Origin: JBCBXA01 sp039816825
Lineage (GTDB): Bacteria; Pseudomonadota; Alphaproteobacteria; Rhizobiales; Rhizobiaceae
Assembly: GCA_039816825.1 (NCBI GenBank)
Contig: JBCBXA010000001.1
Coordinates: 62,001-126,000 of the forward strand
Direction of reading: 5' to 3'
DNA: 64,000 nt
Shown: positions 25,144 to 33,613 of the stretch, piece by piece
Position numbering within the stretch: position 1 is the stretch's first letter
Layout: each line of letters opens with the position of its first letter
Position numbers and translations under genes: made by a program
Notes under the pieces: model-generated
What the model saw: only the letters and a program-made list of their open reading frames with translations
Told to the model about the DNA's origin: nothing
The model's database searches: none

Positions 25144-26091
25144 TCAGGCGCTCGGGGCCTCGGTCGGCAGCGTGGACAGATCCTGACCTTTCCAGCGATT
25201 GGTGCTCCAGAGCCATTGCTCCGGCTTTGCCAGGATCGCTGCTTCCAATTTGCGATTGATGGCTTCGGTTGTCAGGGCGATGTCTTGCTCCCGATTGCCA
25301 GTCCGTGAGGTCTCGATCTCCTCGAACTCGATCTCAAATCGAACCCCGGGCAGTCGCCTGACCAGAACCAGAATGATCTGCGCGTTGCACCGGATCGACA
25401 AGGTCGCTGCCAGTGCATTGGTTCGAGTGGAGAGACCGAGAAACTGGCCTTCCAGACCGTTGCCCTCGAAAAGATCCACCAGCAGGCCGGCTGTTTCGCC
25501 TCCTCTCAACGCGGATATCACGTCGGCCACACCACGGCTGGCCGCGGGGACCAGGATGGCCTTTTGCGCTGCCGCCATGCGAATTTTGCGCAGCCGATCC
25601 TCGAGAATGGCGTTGCTCAGTGGACGGTAGAAGCCGTGGAAGTTCTGATCGGCCCGACTGGCGACGCCGGGCAGCAGTTCCCAGTTTCCAAGATGCCCCG
25701 CAACATAAATTGTTCCGCTCTGACGGCTCTTGGCTGCGGCGAGGATATCGTCATTTCTCAGGGTGATCCTATCGGGGTCTGCGAAGATGGCCGGCAGGTG
25801 CGGAAGCTCTGCCATGGCGCGGCCAAAGCTGTTGCACGATGCCTTGGCAATCCGCTTGCAGTCAGTTGGGCTCAGGTCTGGCATAACGGCTGCAATCTGC
25901 CGCTCGGCACGTTTTCCGCGCCTCGTGCGCATAAGAATTTTCTCTGCCAGCCAGCCGCCGAGCGTCGATGCATGCTCCACGGGCAACAGTCGGAGAACCG
26001 CAACCACCGCCTGGGCGGCGATCGCTTCCAAGCGATGCTGCCAGGTGATTGGCCGTGTGCCGACTGCTGCGGATTTGATCTGGTCGCCCAT
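25144..26091 (-). CDS. LpxL/HtrB-like lysophospholipid/lipid A acyltransferase
   Basis: A 315-residue inner-membrane acyltransferase. The catalytic HxxxxE motif appears in YVAGHLGNWELLPG, followed by NFHGFYRPLSN and the late ETAGLLVDLFEGNGLEGQFLG; QWLWSTNRWK replaces the usual WxxHRR end motif. It probably adds a secondary acyl chain to lipid A. ATG at 26091 (MGDQIKSAAV) is used; an ATG at 26115 is possible and neither has a clear ribosome-binding site. The TauE gene ends just upstream on the same strand. Confidence 0.82.
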   Translation of the reverse strand: MGDQIKSAAVGTRPITWQHRLEAIAAQAVVAVLRLLPVEHASTLGGWLAEKILMRTRRGKRAERQIAAVMPDLSPTDCKRIAKASCNSFGRAMAELPHLPAIFADPDRITLRNDDILAAAKSRQSGTIYVAGHLGNWELLPGVASRADQNFHGFYRPLSNAILEDRLRKIRMAAAQKAILVPAASRGVADVISALRGGETAGLLVDLFEGNGLEGQFLGLSTRTNALAATLSIRCNAQIILVLVRRLPGVRFEIEFEEIETSRTGNREQDIALTTEAINRKLEAAILAKPEQWLWSTNRWKGQDLSTLPTEAPSA

Positions 26092-26135
26092 ATTTTGCGG
26101 CCAATAGCACTGCATGGGCCTGGAGGCTACAGGCC

Positions 26136-26900
26136 TCAGCGCCACAAGGCGTCGAAGACAGGCAGTCCCAAAATCGCGCTTGCGATGATCACCAGGATCG
26201 CAATGCGCCAGTAGAGGCCTGGGTCACTGCCTTTGAACACTTTCTGTCCGACCATAAGACCCAGAAGATAGGGAGGGGAAACGGCGAGTCCGATGGCTAT
26301 GCCCAAAGCTGTAAAAACGCCTGCGTGGAGATAAGCGGCGCCGGCCATGATTTCGGTGGCGAAGAGCAGTGCGATCATGTTGGCGCGTGCGGTTCTGGCG
26401 GGTTGTTTGATTGCGCGCCACCAGGCCAGAACCGGCGGAACGGGAAGGGATGCTGCGCCGCCGGTGATGCCCGCAACGCCGCCGACGGCAACGCCTGCCC
26501 AGATCGGTTTGGGCCCTCGCCATGACCAGCCGCTGATCAGGAGAGCGACGCAAGCAAATACGACAATCGAAATGCCCCAGCGAACCGTTTCGGCTTCCAG
26601 GTTCAACAGGAGCCATGCACCGACGTAAACGGTGGCGGCGAAGCCAGCCGCAACGGGCAGTACTGTGCGCCATGCCACGTCCCGCAGGGCGGGCACGAGG
26701 ATGGCCAGCGCAGGCAGGCCATCCATGATCCAGATTGCAATGACGGCCAGTGGCGGTGAATAGATCGCCGCGCCTGCTGGAATGAAGATCATCCCCGTTC
26801 CAAAACCAGCAAAGCCACGAACGAGCCCGGTGATAAAAGCCACCAGAGCCAGCAGCCAGAAAAGAGGCTGGCCGGGCAGTTGCACCAGATGATCAAGCAT
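26136..26900 (-). CDS. TauE/SafE-family sulfite/anion exporter-like permease
   Basis: A 254-residue membrane protein with about eight helices and the paired glycine-rich repeats of TauE/SafE proteins: GLVRGFAGFGTGMIFIPAGA at the N-terminus and AVGGVAGITGGAASLPVPPVLAWW in the middle. Members export sulfite, sulfoacetate or other organic anions; substrate unknown. In a DMSP-degrading strain a sulfur-linked substrate is possible but unsupported. It diverges from the DUF3750 gene. Confidence 0.85.
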   Translation of the reverse strand: MLDHLVQLPGQPLFWLLALVAFITGLVRGFAGFGTGMIFIPAGAAIYSPPLAVIAIWIMDGLPALAILVPALRDVAWRTVLPVAAGFAATVYVGAWLLLNLEAETVRWGISIVVFACVALLISGWSWRGPKPIWAGVAVGGVAGITGGAASLPVPPVLAWWRAIKQPARTARANMIALLFATEIMAGAAYLHAGVFTALGIAIGLAVSPPYLLGLMVGQKVFKGSDPGLYWRIAILVIIASAILGLPVFDALWR

Positions 26901-26958
26901 GGACGGGCCTTGGCTGGCTTGCCTTCAAATCGACATGACGAGGAACGATGCAATCGGT

Positions 26959-27813
26959 ATGACGCACGCATCCGTTCGCACACCCAGTAAATCTCCGGTT
27001 TCGACTGGCGGCAACGGTATGCGCGGCGGCTTCCGGCGGATTGGTTCCATGACGATCTTTGTGCTGCTTATCCTCTTCATTATTCCCGCGTTGGCGCATG
27101 TGGCCGTCTGGCAGTTGCAGGACCGGCCCGGTAGCTGGCGAAATGCTGACTGGTCCTCAGCCGGCATTCTGCCCCGCACGCTGCCCCGTGAGGCCGCCGA
27201 GATCATGGTGCTCGATGCGCGTACCGGCGGTCTGAAGGGAGCGCTGTCCGTTCATTCCTGGATTGTGGTCAAGGTGCCGGGAGAGGTGCGCTACCGGCGC
27301 TACGATGTGGTCGGTTGGGGGCCTGCCTTGCGACGGGATGTCTATGCGCCTGACGCGAGATGGTACTCCAATGAGCCCAACATTCGACACCGTGTGACCG
27401 GCGAGGATGCCGCGCGCGCCATTCCGGAGCTGCTGGCCGCCATCGAGTCCTACGCCTATGCCGGGCGCGGCGACTACACGATCTGGCCCGGGCCGAACTC
27501 GAACAGCTTTGTGGCGGAGGTGCTGCGCGCCGTGCCACAGCTGGGTTTTTCGACCTCGCCCTTGGGTGTGGGGCGCGACTTTGCACGCGGTCCGGTTCTC
27601 ACCTTGAAGAACGGCATGCTCCGCGCATCACTCTGGGGGTACGCCGGATTTCAAGTCGGCCTGTCATCAGGCATTGAACTGAACTTTCTGGGGCTCGTGA
27701 CCTCCATCAATCCGAATGCTCGCTTGGCGGCTTTGCCAGGTTTCGGCGAGTTCCGCCTCCGGCAAGGCGGCCAGAACGGTACGAGAGAGCCGTCCTCTGA
27801 CACTTCCAGTTGA
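26959..27813 (+). CDS. DUF3750 family membrane-anchored protein
   Basis: A protein of about 284 residues with one N-terminal transmembrane helix (MTIFVLLILFIIPALAHVAVWQL) and a DUF3750 domain: GLKGALSVHSWIVVK, YRRYDVVGWGPALRRDVYAPDARWYSNEP, YTIWPGPNSNSFVAEVLRAVPQLG. The HSW and PGPNSNSF motifs resemble peptidase-like (NlpC/P60-like) folds, but no activity is established. The start is uncertain: an ATG at 26899 would overlap the divergent TauE start, so 26959 (GAGGAA upstream) is preferred; 27019 and 27049 are alternatives. Confidence 0.78.
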   Translation: MTHASVRTPSKSPVSTGGNGMRGGFRRIGSMTIFVLLILFIIPALAHVAVWQLQDRPGSWRNADWSSAGILPRTLPREAAEIMVLDARTGGLKGALSVHSWIVVKVPGEVRYRRYDVVGWGPALRRDVYAPDARWYSNEPNIRHRVTGEDAARAIPELLAAIESYAYAGRGDYTIWPGPNSNSFVAEVLRAVPQLGFSTSPLGVGRDFARGPVLTLKNGMLRASLWGYAGFQVGLSSGIELNFLGLVTSINPNARLAALPGFGEFRLRQGGQNGTREPSSDTSS

Positions 27814-27873
27814 AGTTGCCGTTTTGTTCACATTCTGACGCGACACTGACCACCTGATTTGCAAAGGTGTGTC

Positions 27874-28413
27874 ATGGCCGAATCAACCCGCTCTTCGCCC
27901 GTCGGCAGCGTCCGCATTATTGGCATCGATCCTGGCCTGAGAAATCTGGGTTGGGGCATCATTGATGTCAGCGGTCCGTCCGTCCGGTTTGTGGCGTCAG
28001 GCACCATTCAACCAGCGGCCAAACTCAGCTTGGCTGAGCGGCTGTGCGCCCTGCATGAAGGGATGACAGCCATTTTCCACCAGCATCGCCCCGATGAGGC
28101 GGCCGTGGAGAATACATTCGTCAACAAGGATGCAGCCGGTACGCTGAAGCTTGGTCAGGCGAGGGGTGTCGCAATGCTAGTCCCGGCTCAAGCCGGGTTG
28201 CCCGTTGCGGAGTACGCGCCCAATGCCGTCAAGAAGACGGTCATCGGTGTGGGCCATGGTGACAAAAGCCAGATCAAGCTGATGGTGAAAGTGCTCCTGC
28301 CCAGAGCGGTGTTTGATACTGACGATGCTGCGGATGCATTGGCGATCGCCCTGTGCCACTCACAACAGCGCGGGCGAGCGGCGCTGGAAGCACGCATTGC
28401 CGCTGCGGGGTAA
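27874..28413 (+). CDS. ruvC: Holliday junction endonuclease RuvC
   Basis: A 179-residue resolvase that nicks Holliday junctions. Catalytic acidic residues are present: Asp19 in IIGIDPGLRNLGWG, the Glu of AAVENTFVNKDA, and the two Asp of FDTDDAADALAIALCH. First gene of the ruvCAB operon; ruvA starts 3 bp after its stop. The ATG at 27874 (MAESTRSSPV) is used; five upstream in-frame codons are probably not translated. Confidence 0.96.
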   Translation: MAESTRSSPVGSVRIIGIDPGLRNLGWGIIDVSGPSVRFVASGTIQPAAKLSLAERLCALHEGMTAIFHQHRPDEAAVENTFVNKDAAGTLKLGQARGVAMLVPAQAGLPVAEYAPNAVKKTVIGVGHGDKSQIKLMVKVLLPRAVFDTDDAADALAIALCHSQQRGRAALEARIAAAG

Positions 28414-28416
28414 AAG

Positions 28417-29034
28417 ATGATTGGCAAGCTCAAAGGGACGCTCGACAGTGTCGGGGATGATTGGGTCATTCTTGACGTGCATGGCGTAGGCTACGAGGTG
28501 CACTGCTCTTCGCGAACTCTGGGTGCACTGCCACCGGTGGGCGAAGCCGTAACGCTTTCCATCGAAACCCATGTGCGTGAAACCGAAATCAAGCTGTTTG
28601 GATTTCGCGGTGACGCTGAGCGCCAATGGTTCCGGCTGTTGCAATCGGTTCAGGGCGTTGGAGCCAAAGTCGCTCTGGCGGTCCTGAGCACCATGACACC
28701 CGGTGAACTGGCGTCCGCCATCGCGCTGCAGGATAAAGCTGCCATCGCGAGAACCCCCGGCATAGGGCCCAAGGTGGCACAACGCATGGTCGCGGAACTG
28801 AAGGACAAGGCCCCCGCTTTAGCTGGAGACATGACGGGCACCATCGGATTGCAGCAGGAATTGGGGGCAGGGGTCGCAGCCGGCCCGGTGCAGGATGCGG
28901 TGTCTGCGCTGACCAATCTCGGCTACAGCGCCGATCAGGCCAGCCGGGCGGTTGCCAGTGTGGTGGCCACCAAAGGCGATGATGCTGACTCGGCAACGCT
29001 GATACGCCTTGGCCTCAAGGAACTGTCTTCATGA
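28417..29034 (+). CDS. ruvA: Holliday junction DNA helicase subunit RuvA
   Basis: A 205-residue junction-binding subunit: MIGKLKGTLDSVGDDWVILDVHGVGYEVHCS (OB fold), two helix-hairpin-helix motifs (VQGVGAKVALAVLS and TPGIGPKVAQRMVAEL) and the C-terminal RuvB-binding domain (VQDAVSALTNLGYSADQA). It targets RuvB to the junction. Its last codon overlaps the ruvB start by 4 bp (ATGA), indicating translational coupling. Confidence 0.97.
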   Translation: MIGKLKGTLDSVGDDWVILDVHGVGYEVHCSSRTLGALPPVGEAVTLSIETHVRETEIKLFGFRGDAERQWFRLLQSVQGVGAKVALAVLSTMTPGELASAIALQDKAAIARTPGIGPKVAQRMVAELKDKAPALAGDMTGTIGLQQELGAGVAAGPVQDAVSALTNLGYSADQASRAVASVVATKGDDADSATLIRLGLKELSS

Positions 29035-30095
29035 GTGATGAGGCGGATCGCATCGTATCAGCGGAAACCCGCGGCGAGGATTTCGACACCGCGCTGCGAC
29101 CGCAATCGCTCGAGGATTTCGTCGGACAACGGCAGGTGCGCGAGAACCTCAACGTGTTCATCGAAGCCGCCAAGGGGCGGGGTGAGCCACTCGATCACGT
29201 ATTGTTTGTCGGCCCGCCGGGTCTTGGCAAAACCACTCTTAGCCAGATCATGGCTCGGGAACTGGGCGTAAATTTCCGGGCTACATCGGGGCCTGTCATA
29301 GCGAAAGCCGGCGATCTCGCCGCCTTGCTCACCAATCTTGAGGATCGTGACGTCCTGTTCATCGACGAGATCCATCGGCTGAGCCCGGCGGTGGAGGAGA
29401 TCCTCTACCCCGCAATGGAGGACTATCAGCTCGATCTGATTATCGGCGAGGGGCCTGCGGCGCGCTCTGTGAAGATCGATCTCGCCCGTTTCACCCTTGT
29501 GGCGGCGACGACGCGGCTGGGGCTGCTGACAACGCCTCTGCGTGACCGATTTGGCATTCCGGTCCGGCTGAATTTCTATGAGGTCGACGAACTGGAAACC
29601 ATTGTTAAGCGTGGCGCGCGGCTGATGGGTGTGGCCATGACGGATGATGGGGCGCGGGAAATAGCAACACGGTCGCGCGGGACACCCAGAATTGCCGGTC
29701 GGCTTTTGCGCAGGGTCAGGGATTTTGCTGCGGTTTCCGGCTCGGATGTGGTGGACGCGCCTGCGGCGGACGAAGCGCTTCAGCGGCTTGATGTGGATGC
29801 CGCCGGTCTTGATGAACTGGATCGTCGCTACCTGGGGCAGATCGCTCACAATTACGGAGGCGGGCCCGTCGGCGTGGAGACACTGGCCGCCGCTCTTTCC
29901 GAACCTCGTGACGCCATTGAGGACATCATTGAACCGTTCCTGATCCAGCAGGGCTTCATCGCGCGCACTCCGCGCGGACGACTTATGACTGGGAAGGCTT
30001 GGGAACATCTTGGCCTGGAGGCGCCCGCTACGGCACCAGGCAACACGGCGCAGCTCGGTCTTGGCCTAGAGCCCGAAAACGCCGATCTCGGCTGA
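29031..30095 (+). CDS. ruvB: Holliday junction branch-migration ATPase RuvB
   Basis: A 354-residue AAA+ motor. Walker A is GPPGLGKTT at 61-69, Walker B is LFIDEIHRL, sensor 1 is ATTRLG, and the arginine-finger region is PLRDRFGI. The C-terminal winged-helix domain includes GQIAHNYGGGPVGVETLAAALSE and QQGFIARTPRGR. It drives branch migration with RuvA. In many alphaproteobacteria ybgC-tolQRAB follows directly; here an MBL hydrolase, two small genes and acuI intervene. Confidence 0.98.
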   Translation: MSDEADRIVSAETRGEDFDTALRPQSLEDFVGQRQVRENLNVFIEAAKGRGEPLDHVLFVGPPGLGKTTLSQIMARELGVNFRATSGPVIAKAGDLAALLTNLEDRDVLFIDEIHRLSPAVEEILYPAMEDYQLDLIIGEGPAARSVKIDLARFTLVAATTRLGLLTTPLRDRFGIPVRLNFYEVDELETIVKRGARLMGVAMTDDGAREIATRSRGTPRIAGRLLRRVRDFAAVSGSDVVDAPAADEALQRLDVDAAGLDELDRRYLGQIAHNYGGGPVGVETLAAALSEPRDAIEDIIEPFLIQQGFIARTPRGRLMTGKAWEHLGLEAPATAPGNTAQLGLGLEPENADLG

Positions 30096-30215
30096 CCGTC
30101 TCACCAAACCTTACCAATTTTTCACATTGGAAAGCGGGCCGGTGCCCCTCTGCGGCTGGGTAGCGAGGGCTCGCGCCCTAGCTTTCAACGGACACAACAA
30201 AGTCAGGAACTTGTT

Positions 30216-31184
30216 ATGTCCAATACCCCCATCATCACCCGCCGGTCAGCGTTGTTGGCTGCGGCAGCCACCCCCGCAGTCGCTGCATCTCTCGCCGGTG
30301 TGCTCGCGGCAAGACCCGCGTTGGCCGCCGGTCATTCAGCGGGCAAGTCCAACGCGATCTTCAGTCATTACAAGGTCGGCGATTTCATTGTCACAACGCT
30401 GTTGGCCGGCTCTGCACCACGCGATGAGCCGCAATCCATATTTGGAATGAACGTCAGCGCCGAAGAGTTTGCATCGGTTTCGGCTGACAATTTCATCCCA
30501 GCCGACAGCGTTCGCTTCTTCTTCAATGTCCCAGTGGTGAACACTGGAAGCGATCTGATCCTTTTCGACACCGGTCTTGGTGGAGAAGGAACTCCGGCCA
30601 TCGTGGGTGCGCTCGAAGCCGCTGGCTATTCGGCGGACGAAGTCACAAAGCTGGTGATCACGCACATGCATCCCGATCACATTGGGGGCCTGATGAATGG
30701 CGGTGCACCCACGTTCCCCAATGCTGAGATTTACACCGGTCAGACCGAATATGACTTCTGGGCTTCGCAGGAGGGAGAGCAGGGGCCGCCCGCCATGGTG
30801 CGCAACATGGTGACGCCAATGGCCGAGAAGATCACCTTTGTTGCGCCGGGGGACAGCATTGCGTCCGGCATCACGGCCGTGGACGCCTTTGGTCACACCC
30901 CCGGACATATGACTTACATGCTGGAAAGCGAGGGCCAGCAACTCATGCTGATGGCTGACACCGCCAACCATTATGTTTGGTCGTTGGGCTATCCTGACTG
31001 GGAGGTGCGTTTCGATATGGATAAGGCGGCTGCCGCAGCCACCCGACGCCGTCTGCTCGGCATGCTTGCAGCCGACAAGGTGCCATTCGCCGGTTACCAC
31101 ATGCCATTTCCCGGTGTGGGTTACGTGGACACTCGCGGGGACGGCTTCGCCTATGTTCCGGAAAGCTATCAGCTGGCGTTGTAG
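30216..31184 (+). CDS. Exported MBL-fold metallo-hydrolase, Tat substrate
   Basis: A 322-residue protein with a twin-arginine signal (ITRRSALLAAAATPAVAASLAGVLAARPALAA) and a complete metallo-beta-lactamase site: HMHPDHIGG (HxHxDH), later GHTPGHMTY and MADTANH, and a final histidine in AGYHMP. The layout resembles methyl parathion hydrolase and related lactonases. Tat export suggests a metal cofactor loaded in the cytoplasm. The substrate is unknown. The gene lies between ruvB and two copies of a tiny secreted protein gene on the opposite strand. Confidence 0.85.
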   Translation: MSNTPIITRRSALLAAAATPAVAASLAGVLAARPALAAGHSAGKSNAIFSHYKVGDFIVTTLLAGSAPRDEPQSIFGMNVSAEEFASVSADNFIPADSVRFFFNVPVVNTGSDLILFDTGLGGEGTPAIVGALEAAGYSADEVTKLVITHMHPDHIGGLMNGGAPTFPNAEIYTGQTEYDFWASQEGEQGPPAMVRNMVTPMAEKITFVAPGDSIASGITAVDAFGHTPGHMTYMLESEGQQLMLMADTANHYVWSLGYPDWEVRFDMDKAAAAATRRRLLGMLAADKVPFAGYHMPFPGVGYVDTRGDGFAYVPESYQLAL

Positions 31185-31216
31185 CTGATCGCTCGAAGTA
31201 GAGACTGCGAAAGAAA

Positions 31217-31242
31217 AAGGGCCACCCGACTGGGTGGCCCTT
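31217..31242 (-). terminator. Terminator of the first small secreted protein gene (also serves the MBL gene)
   Basis: AAGGGCCACCC-gact-GGGTGGCCCTT is an 11-bp perfect stem between convergent genes. On the minus strand it is followed by TTTCTTTCG, giving a strong leftward terminator. On the plus strand it is followed by CGTCAAC. Confidence 0.85.
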
Positions 31243-31270
31243 CGTCAACACATTGCTGACTTTCGCTCTG

Positions 31271-31477
31271 TTAGTCGCGGCTGTCGCGCTCGGCCAGCTC
31301 ACGCTGAATGTGAGGTGGCACGAAGAACTCACCACCCGAACGGAACTGAGCGGAGAAGTTGTTGACGTTGCCGGCCTGGACTTTGTCGGCTTGGTTCACA
31401 GCGCTCTCAGCGATGGCTGGAGTAGCCAGAACAGTCAGACCAAGAGCTGCGGTTGTGATGATTGCAGAGATTTTCAT
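31271..31477 (-). CDS. Small secreted protein, tandem copy 1
   Basis: A 68-residue protein: signal peptide MKISAIITTAALGLTVLATPAIA and a mature part of about 45 residues rich in polar residues (DKVQAGNVNNFSAQFRSGG, then EFFVPPHIQRELAERD). It has no cysteines. It differs from the copy at 31721-31927 at six of 68 positions, and both 5' leaders and terminators are also alike, so the unit arose by tandem duplication. AAAGGAAACGAAAATG gives a good ribosome-binding site. I do not recognise the family; an abundant periplasmic or secreted peptide is inferred from signal peptide, ribosome-binding site and terminator. Confidence 0.75.
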   Translation of the reverse strand: MKISAIITTAALGLTVLATPAIAESAVNQADKVQAGNVNNFSAQFRSGGEFFVPPHIQRELAERDSRD

Positions 31478-31663
31478 TTTCGTTTCCTTTTTCTTTGCGG
31501 CCCTTTTTTTGTTTTGGGGTTTGGGCCGGTGAGACGAATGTGGGGTATTCGCCGATCAACTGCCAATCACATGAAAAAACATTGGATCAACGGATTGTCA
31601 GCGGCGCGTTGACGTTTTTTGGGAACCAAATCTGTTGAGCTGAAACAGAGCTGAGGCGAAAAC

Positions 31664-31691
31664 AAAAAGGGGCCACCTGAGCGGTGACCCC
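31664..31691 (-). terminator. Terminator of the second small secreted protein gene
   Basis: On the minus strand GGGGTCACC-gctca-GGTGGCCCC forms a 9-bp stem with one G-U pair, followed by TTTTTG. It lies 30 bp downstream of the stop at 31721, the same layout as copy 1. Confidence 0.85.
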
Positions 31692-31720
31692 TGTTCATGA
31701 CTTGATGTCGGACTGGTGAT

Positions 31721-31927
31721 TTAGTCGCGACGGTCGCGCTCGGCCAGTTCACGCTGAATGTGAGCTGGGACGAAGAACTCACCACCCGAACGGAACTGAG
31801 CGGAGAAGTTGTTGACGTTGCCGGCCTGCACTTTGTCGGCTGGGTTCACGGCGCTGTCGGCGAGAGCTGGAACAGCGAGAACGGTCAGGCCAAGAGCGGC
31901 GGTTGTGATGATTGCGGAGATTTTCAT
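31721..31927 (-). CDS. Small secreted protein, tandem copy 2
   Basis: The upstream paralogue of the gene at 31271-31477: 68 residues, signal peptide ending VLAVPALA, mature part DSAVNPADKVQAGNVNN and onwards. The substitutions relative to copy 1 are T19V, I22L, E24D, Q29P, P55A and S66R, and the mature part is almost unchanged, which suggests selection. The ATG at 31927 is preceded by AAAAAAGGAAACGAAA. The leader (31928-32030) shares GTGATTGGCAGTTGATCG and GGGCCGCAA with the leader of copy 1, suggesting conserved promoter elements. No family recognised. Confidence 0.78.
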   Translation of the reverse strand: MKISAIITTAALGLTVLAVPALADSAVNPADKVQAGNVNNFSAQFRSGGEFFVPAHIQRELAERDRRD

Positions 31928-32062
31928 TTTCGTTTCCTTTTTTGTTGCGGCCCGTTTGTTGTGTTTGTTTCGATTTGGGCCGGTCAAACGAATTTGGCTT
32001 TTTCCGCGATCAACTGCCAATCACTTGGAGGAACGTGCGTTCAACCGGATGTGTAGGGTTCG

Positions 32063-33070
32063 TTAACCATTCACATCCACGACCACCCGTCCGCGCACCT
32101 GACCCTTGAGAATGTCACGTCCCAACTGGGGCAAATCGGCCAAGGTGGCGTTCACGACCATCGTGTCCAGCTTGTCCATGGGCAGGTCTGTTTCGATGCG
32201 TTTCCATGCCTGGAGGCGGTTTTCGTAGGGCTGCATGACGCTGTCGATGCCCAGCACGTTCACGCCCCGCAACAGAAACGGGATCACAGAGCCCGGAAAA
32301 CTGGCGCCGCCTGCCAAACCAACCGCCGCCAGCGAGCCGCCATAGGCGAGCTGACCAAGAACGCGAGCCATCATTTCTCCGCCCACTGCGTCAACGCAGC
32401 CGGCCCAGCTCTCTCTTTCCAGCGGACGCTTCACCGCCTCGGCCACTTCTTCGCGGGGAACAATCTGTGTGGCACCAAGATCCTTGAGGTAATCCGCGCC
32501 TTCTGGGCGACCGGTCACAGCGGCAACTTGATATCCAAGCTTGCCAAGGATGGCGGTTGCCACGGACCCGACCCCGCCGGACGCGCCGGTCACAAGTACG
32601 GGTTTGTCGGTGGCAGTGTTCAGGCCATGGGCTTCCAGCGCCATCACGGCCAGCATGGAGGTGAAGCCCGCAGTGCCAACAGCCATGGCCTGGCGGGTCG
32701 AAATGCCGTCGGGAAGGGGTACCAACCAGTCGGCGTTCACGCGTGCCTTCTGGGCATAACCACCCCAATGGATCTCGCCCACGCGCCAGCCGGTCAGGAC
32801 AACTTTATCTCCTGGCTTGTAGCGGTCGTCGTCTGACGCCTCCACCGTGCCAGCAAAGTCGATTCCGGGCACGTGGGGGTAGGCCTTCACAAGGCCGCCA
32901 CCTGGCCCGATGCACAAGCCGTCCTTGTAGTTGAGGGTCGAGTACTCCACTGCGACCGTGACGTTGCCCTCCGGCAGATCGTCGAGCGTGATCTGGTCCA
33001 CGCCAGCTTGTGGCTTTGCACCTTCTTCTTCGGACTTTGTCACCACAAGGGCGTTGAAGCTGTTTGCCAT
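32063..33070 (-). CDS. acuI: Acrylyl-CoA reductase (NADPH) AcuI
   Basis: A 335-residue MDR-family reductase of the YhdH/AcuI type. Strong matches are the N-terminal FNALVVTKSEEEG, VEYSTLNYKDGLCIGPGGGLVKAYPHVPGIDFAGTVE, VVLTGWRVGEIHWGGYAQKARV and the NADPH-binding VTGASGGVGSVATAILGKLGY. It reduces the toxic acrylyl-CoA to propionyl-CoA, the last step of acrylate degradation after DMSP cleavage. DddP and PrpE are also in this window. It lies between the small secreted protein genes and ybgC, interrupting the ruvCAB-tol order. GGAGG precedes the ATG. Confidence 0.93.
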   Translation of the reverse strand: MANSFNALVVTKSEEEGAKPQAGVDQITLDDLPEGNVTVAVEYSTLNYKDGLCIGPGGGLVKAYPHVPGIDFAGTVEASDDDRYKPGDKVVLTGWRVGEIHWGGYAQKARVNADWLVPLPDGISTRQAMAVGTAGFTSMLAVMALEAHGLNTATDKPVLVTGASGGVGSVATAILGKLGYQVAAVTGRPEGADYLKDLGATQIVPREEVAEAVKRPLERESWAGCVDAVGGEMMARVLGQLAYGGSLAAVGLAGGASFPGSVIPFLLRGVNVLGIDSVMQPYENRLQAWKRIETDLPMDKLDTMVVNATLADLPQLGRDILKGQVRGRVVVDVNG

Positions 33071-33154
33071 AGTGGCCTCCCAATCTTTGGTCGCGGATTG
33101 GTGGCACCGCTTGCAGGACGGTGCAAGCGCAAAGCGATCATGTTAGGGACCGGC

Positions 33155-33613
33155 ATGGCCACGACCGAGCGCTCACATCCCACTACCGGCACCCTACAGG
33201 GTGCAACGCATGTGTTTCCGGTGCGCGTCTATTATGAGGACACCGATTTTACCGGCATCGTCTATCACGCGCGCCACCTTCATTTTTTCGAACGCGGCCG
33301 AACCGAATGGTTGCGCACCCTTGGTGTGTCCCACACGGAACTGGCTGATGGCCGGTTTGGTGAAGTGATGGCATTCGCCATTCAGAGTGTCGCTGTCGAC
33401 TATAAAAAGCCCGCTCGCGTGGATGATGTGCTCGAAGTGACAACGTCTCTCAAGCAGGCGCGGGGGGCGCGGCTCATCCTGGACCAGTCCATGAACCGTC
33501 CTCTGGATGGGGAGCTCATCGCGAAAGCCGAGGTTGCGGTGGTTTTGATCAATGGCTCGGGAGCGCCGCGGCGTGTCCCCGCTGAGATGTTGGCTCTGAT
33601 TGAAGGGTCATGA
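33155..33613 (+). CDS. ybgC: Tol-Pal-associated acyl-CoA thioesterase YbgC
   Basis: A 152-residue hotdog-fold thioesterase. The active-site segment VYYEDTDFTGIVYHARHLHFFERGRTEW has the catalytic Asp; the family normally reads DTDAGG, so FTG is a mild variant. It hydrolyses acyl-CoA or acyl-ACP and is linked to phospholipid metabolism and the Tol-Pal complex. The ATG at 33155 follows AGGGA by 6 bp. It is the first gene of the tol cluster but is separated from tolQ by the inverted glnE, whose 3' end overlaps its stop by 6 bp. Confidence 0.9.
   Translation: MATTERSHPTTGTLQGATHVFPVRVYYEDTDFTGIVYHARHLHFFERGRTEWLRTLGVSHTELADGRFGEVMAFAIQSVAVDYKKPARVDDVLEVTTSLKQARGARLILDQSMNRPLDGELIAKAEVAVVLINGSGAPRRVPAEMLALIEGS

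Noticed and set aside
31271..31927. Assignment of the tandem small proteins to DUF680
   Set aside because: Length and signal peptide are similar, but the mature sequence does not fit what I remember of that family.
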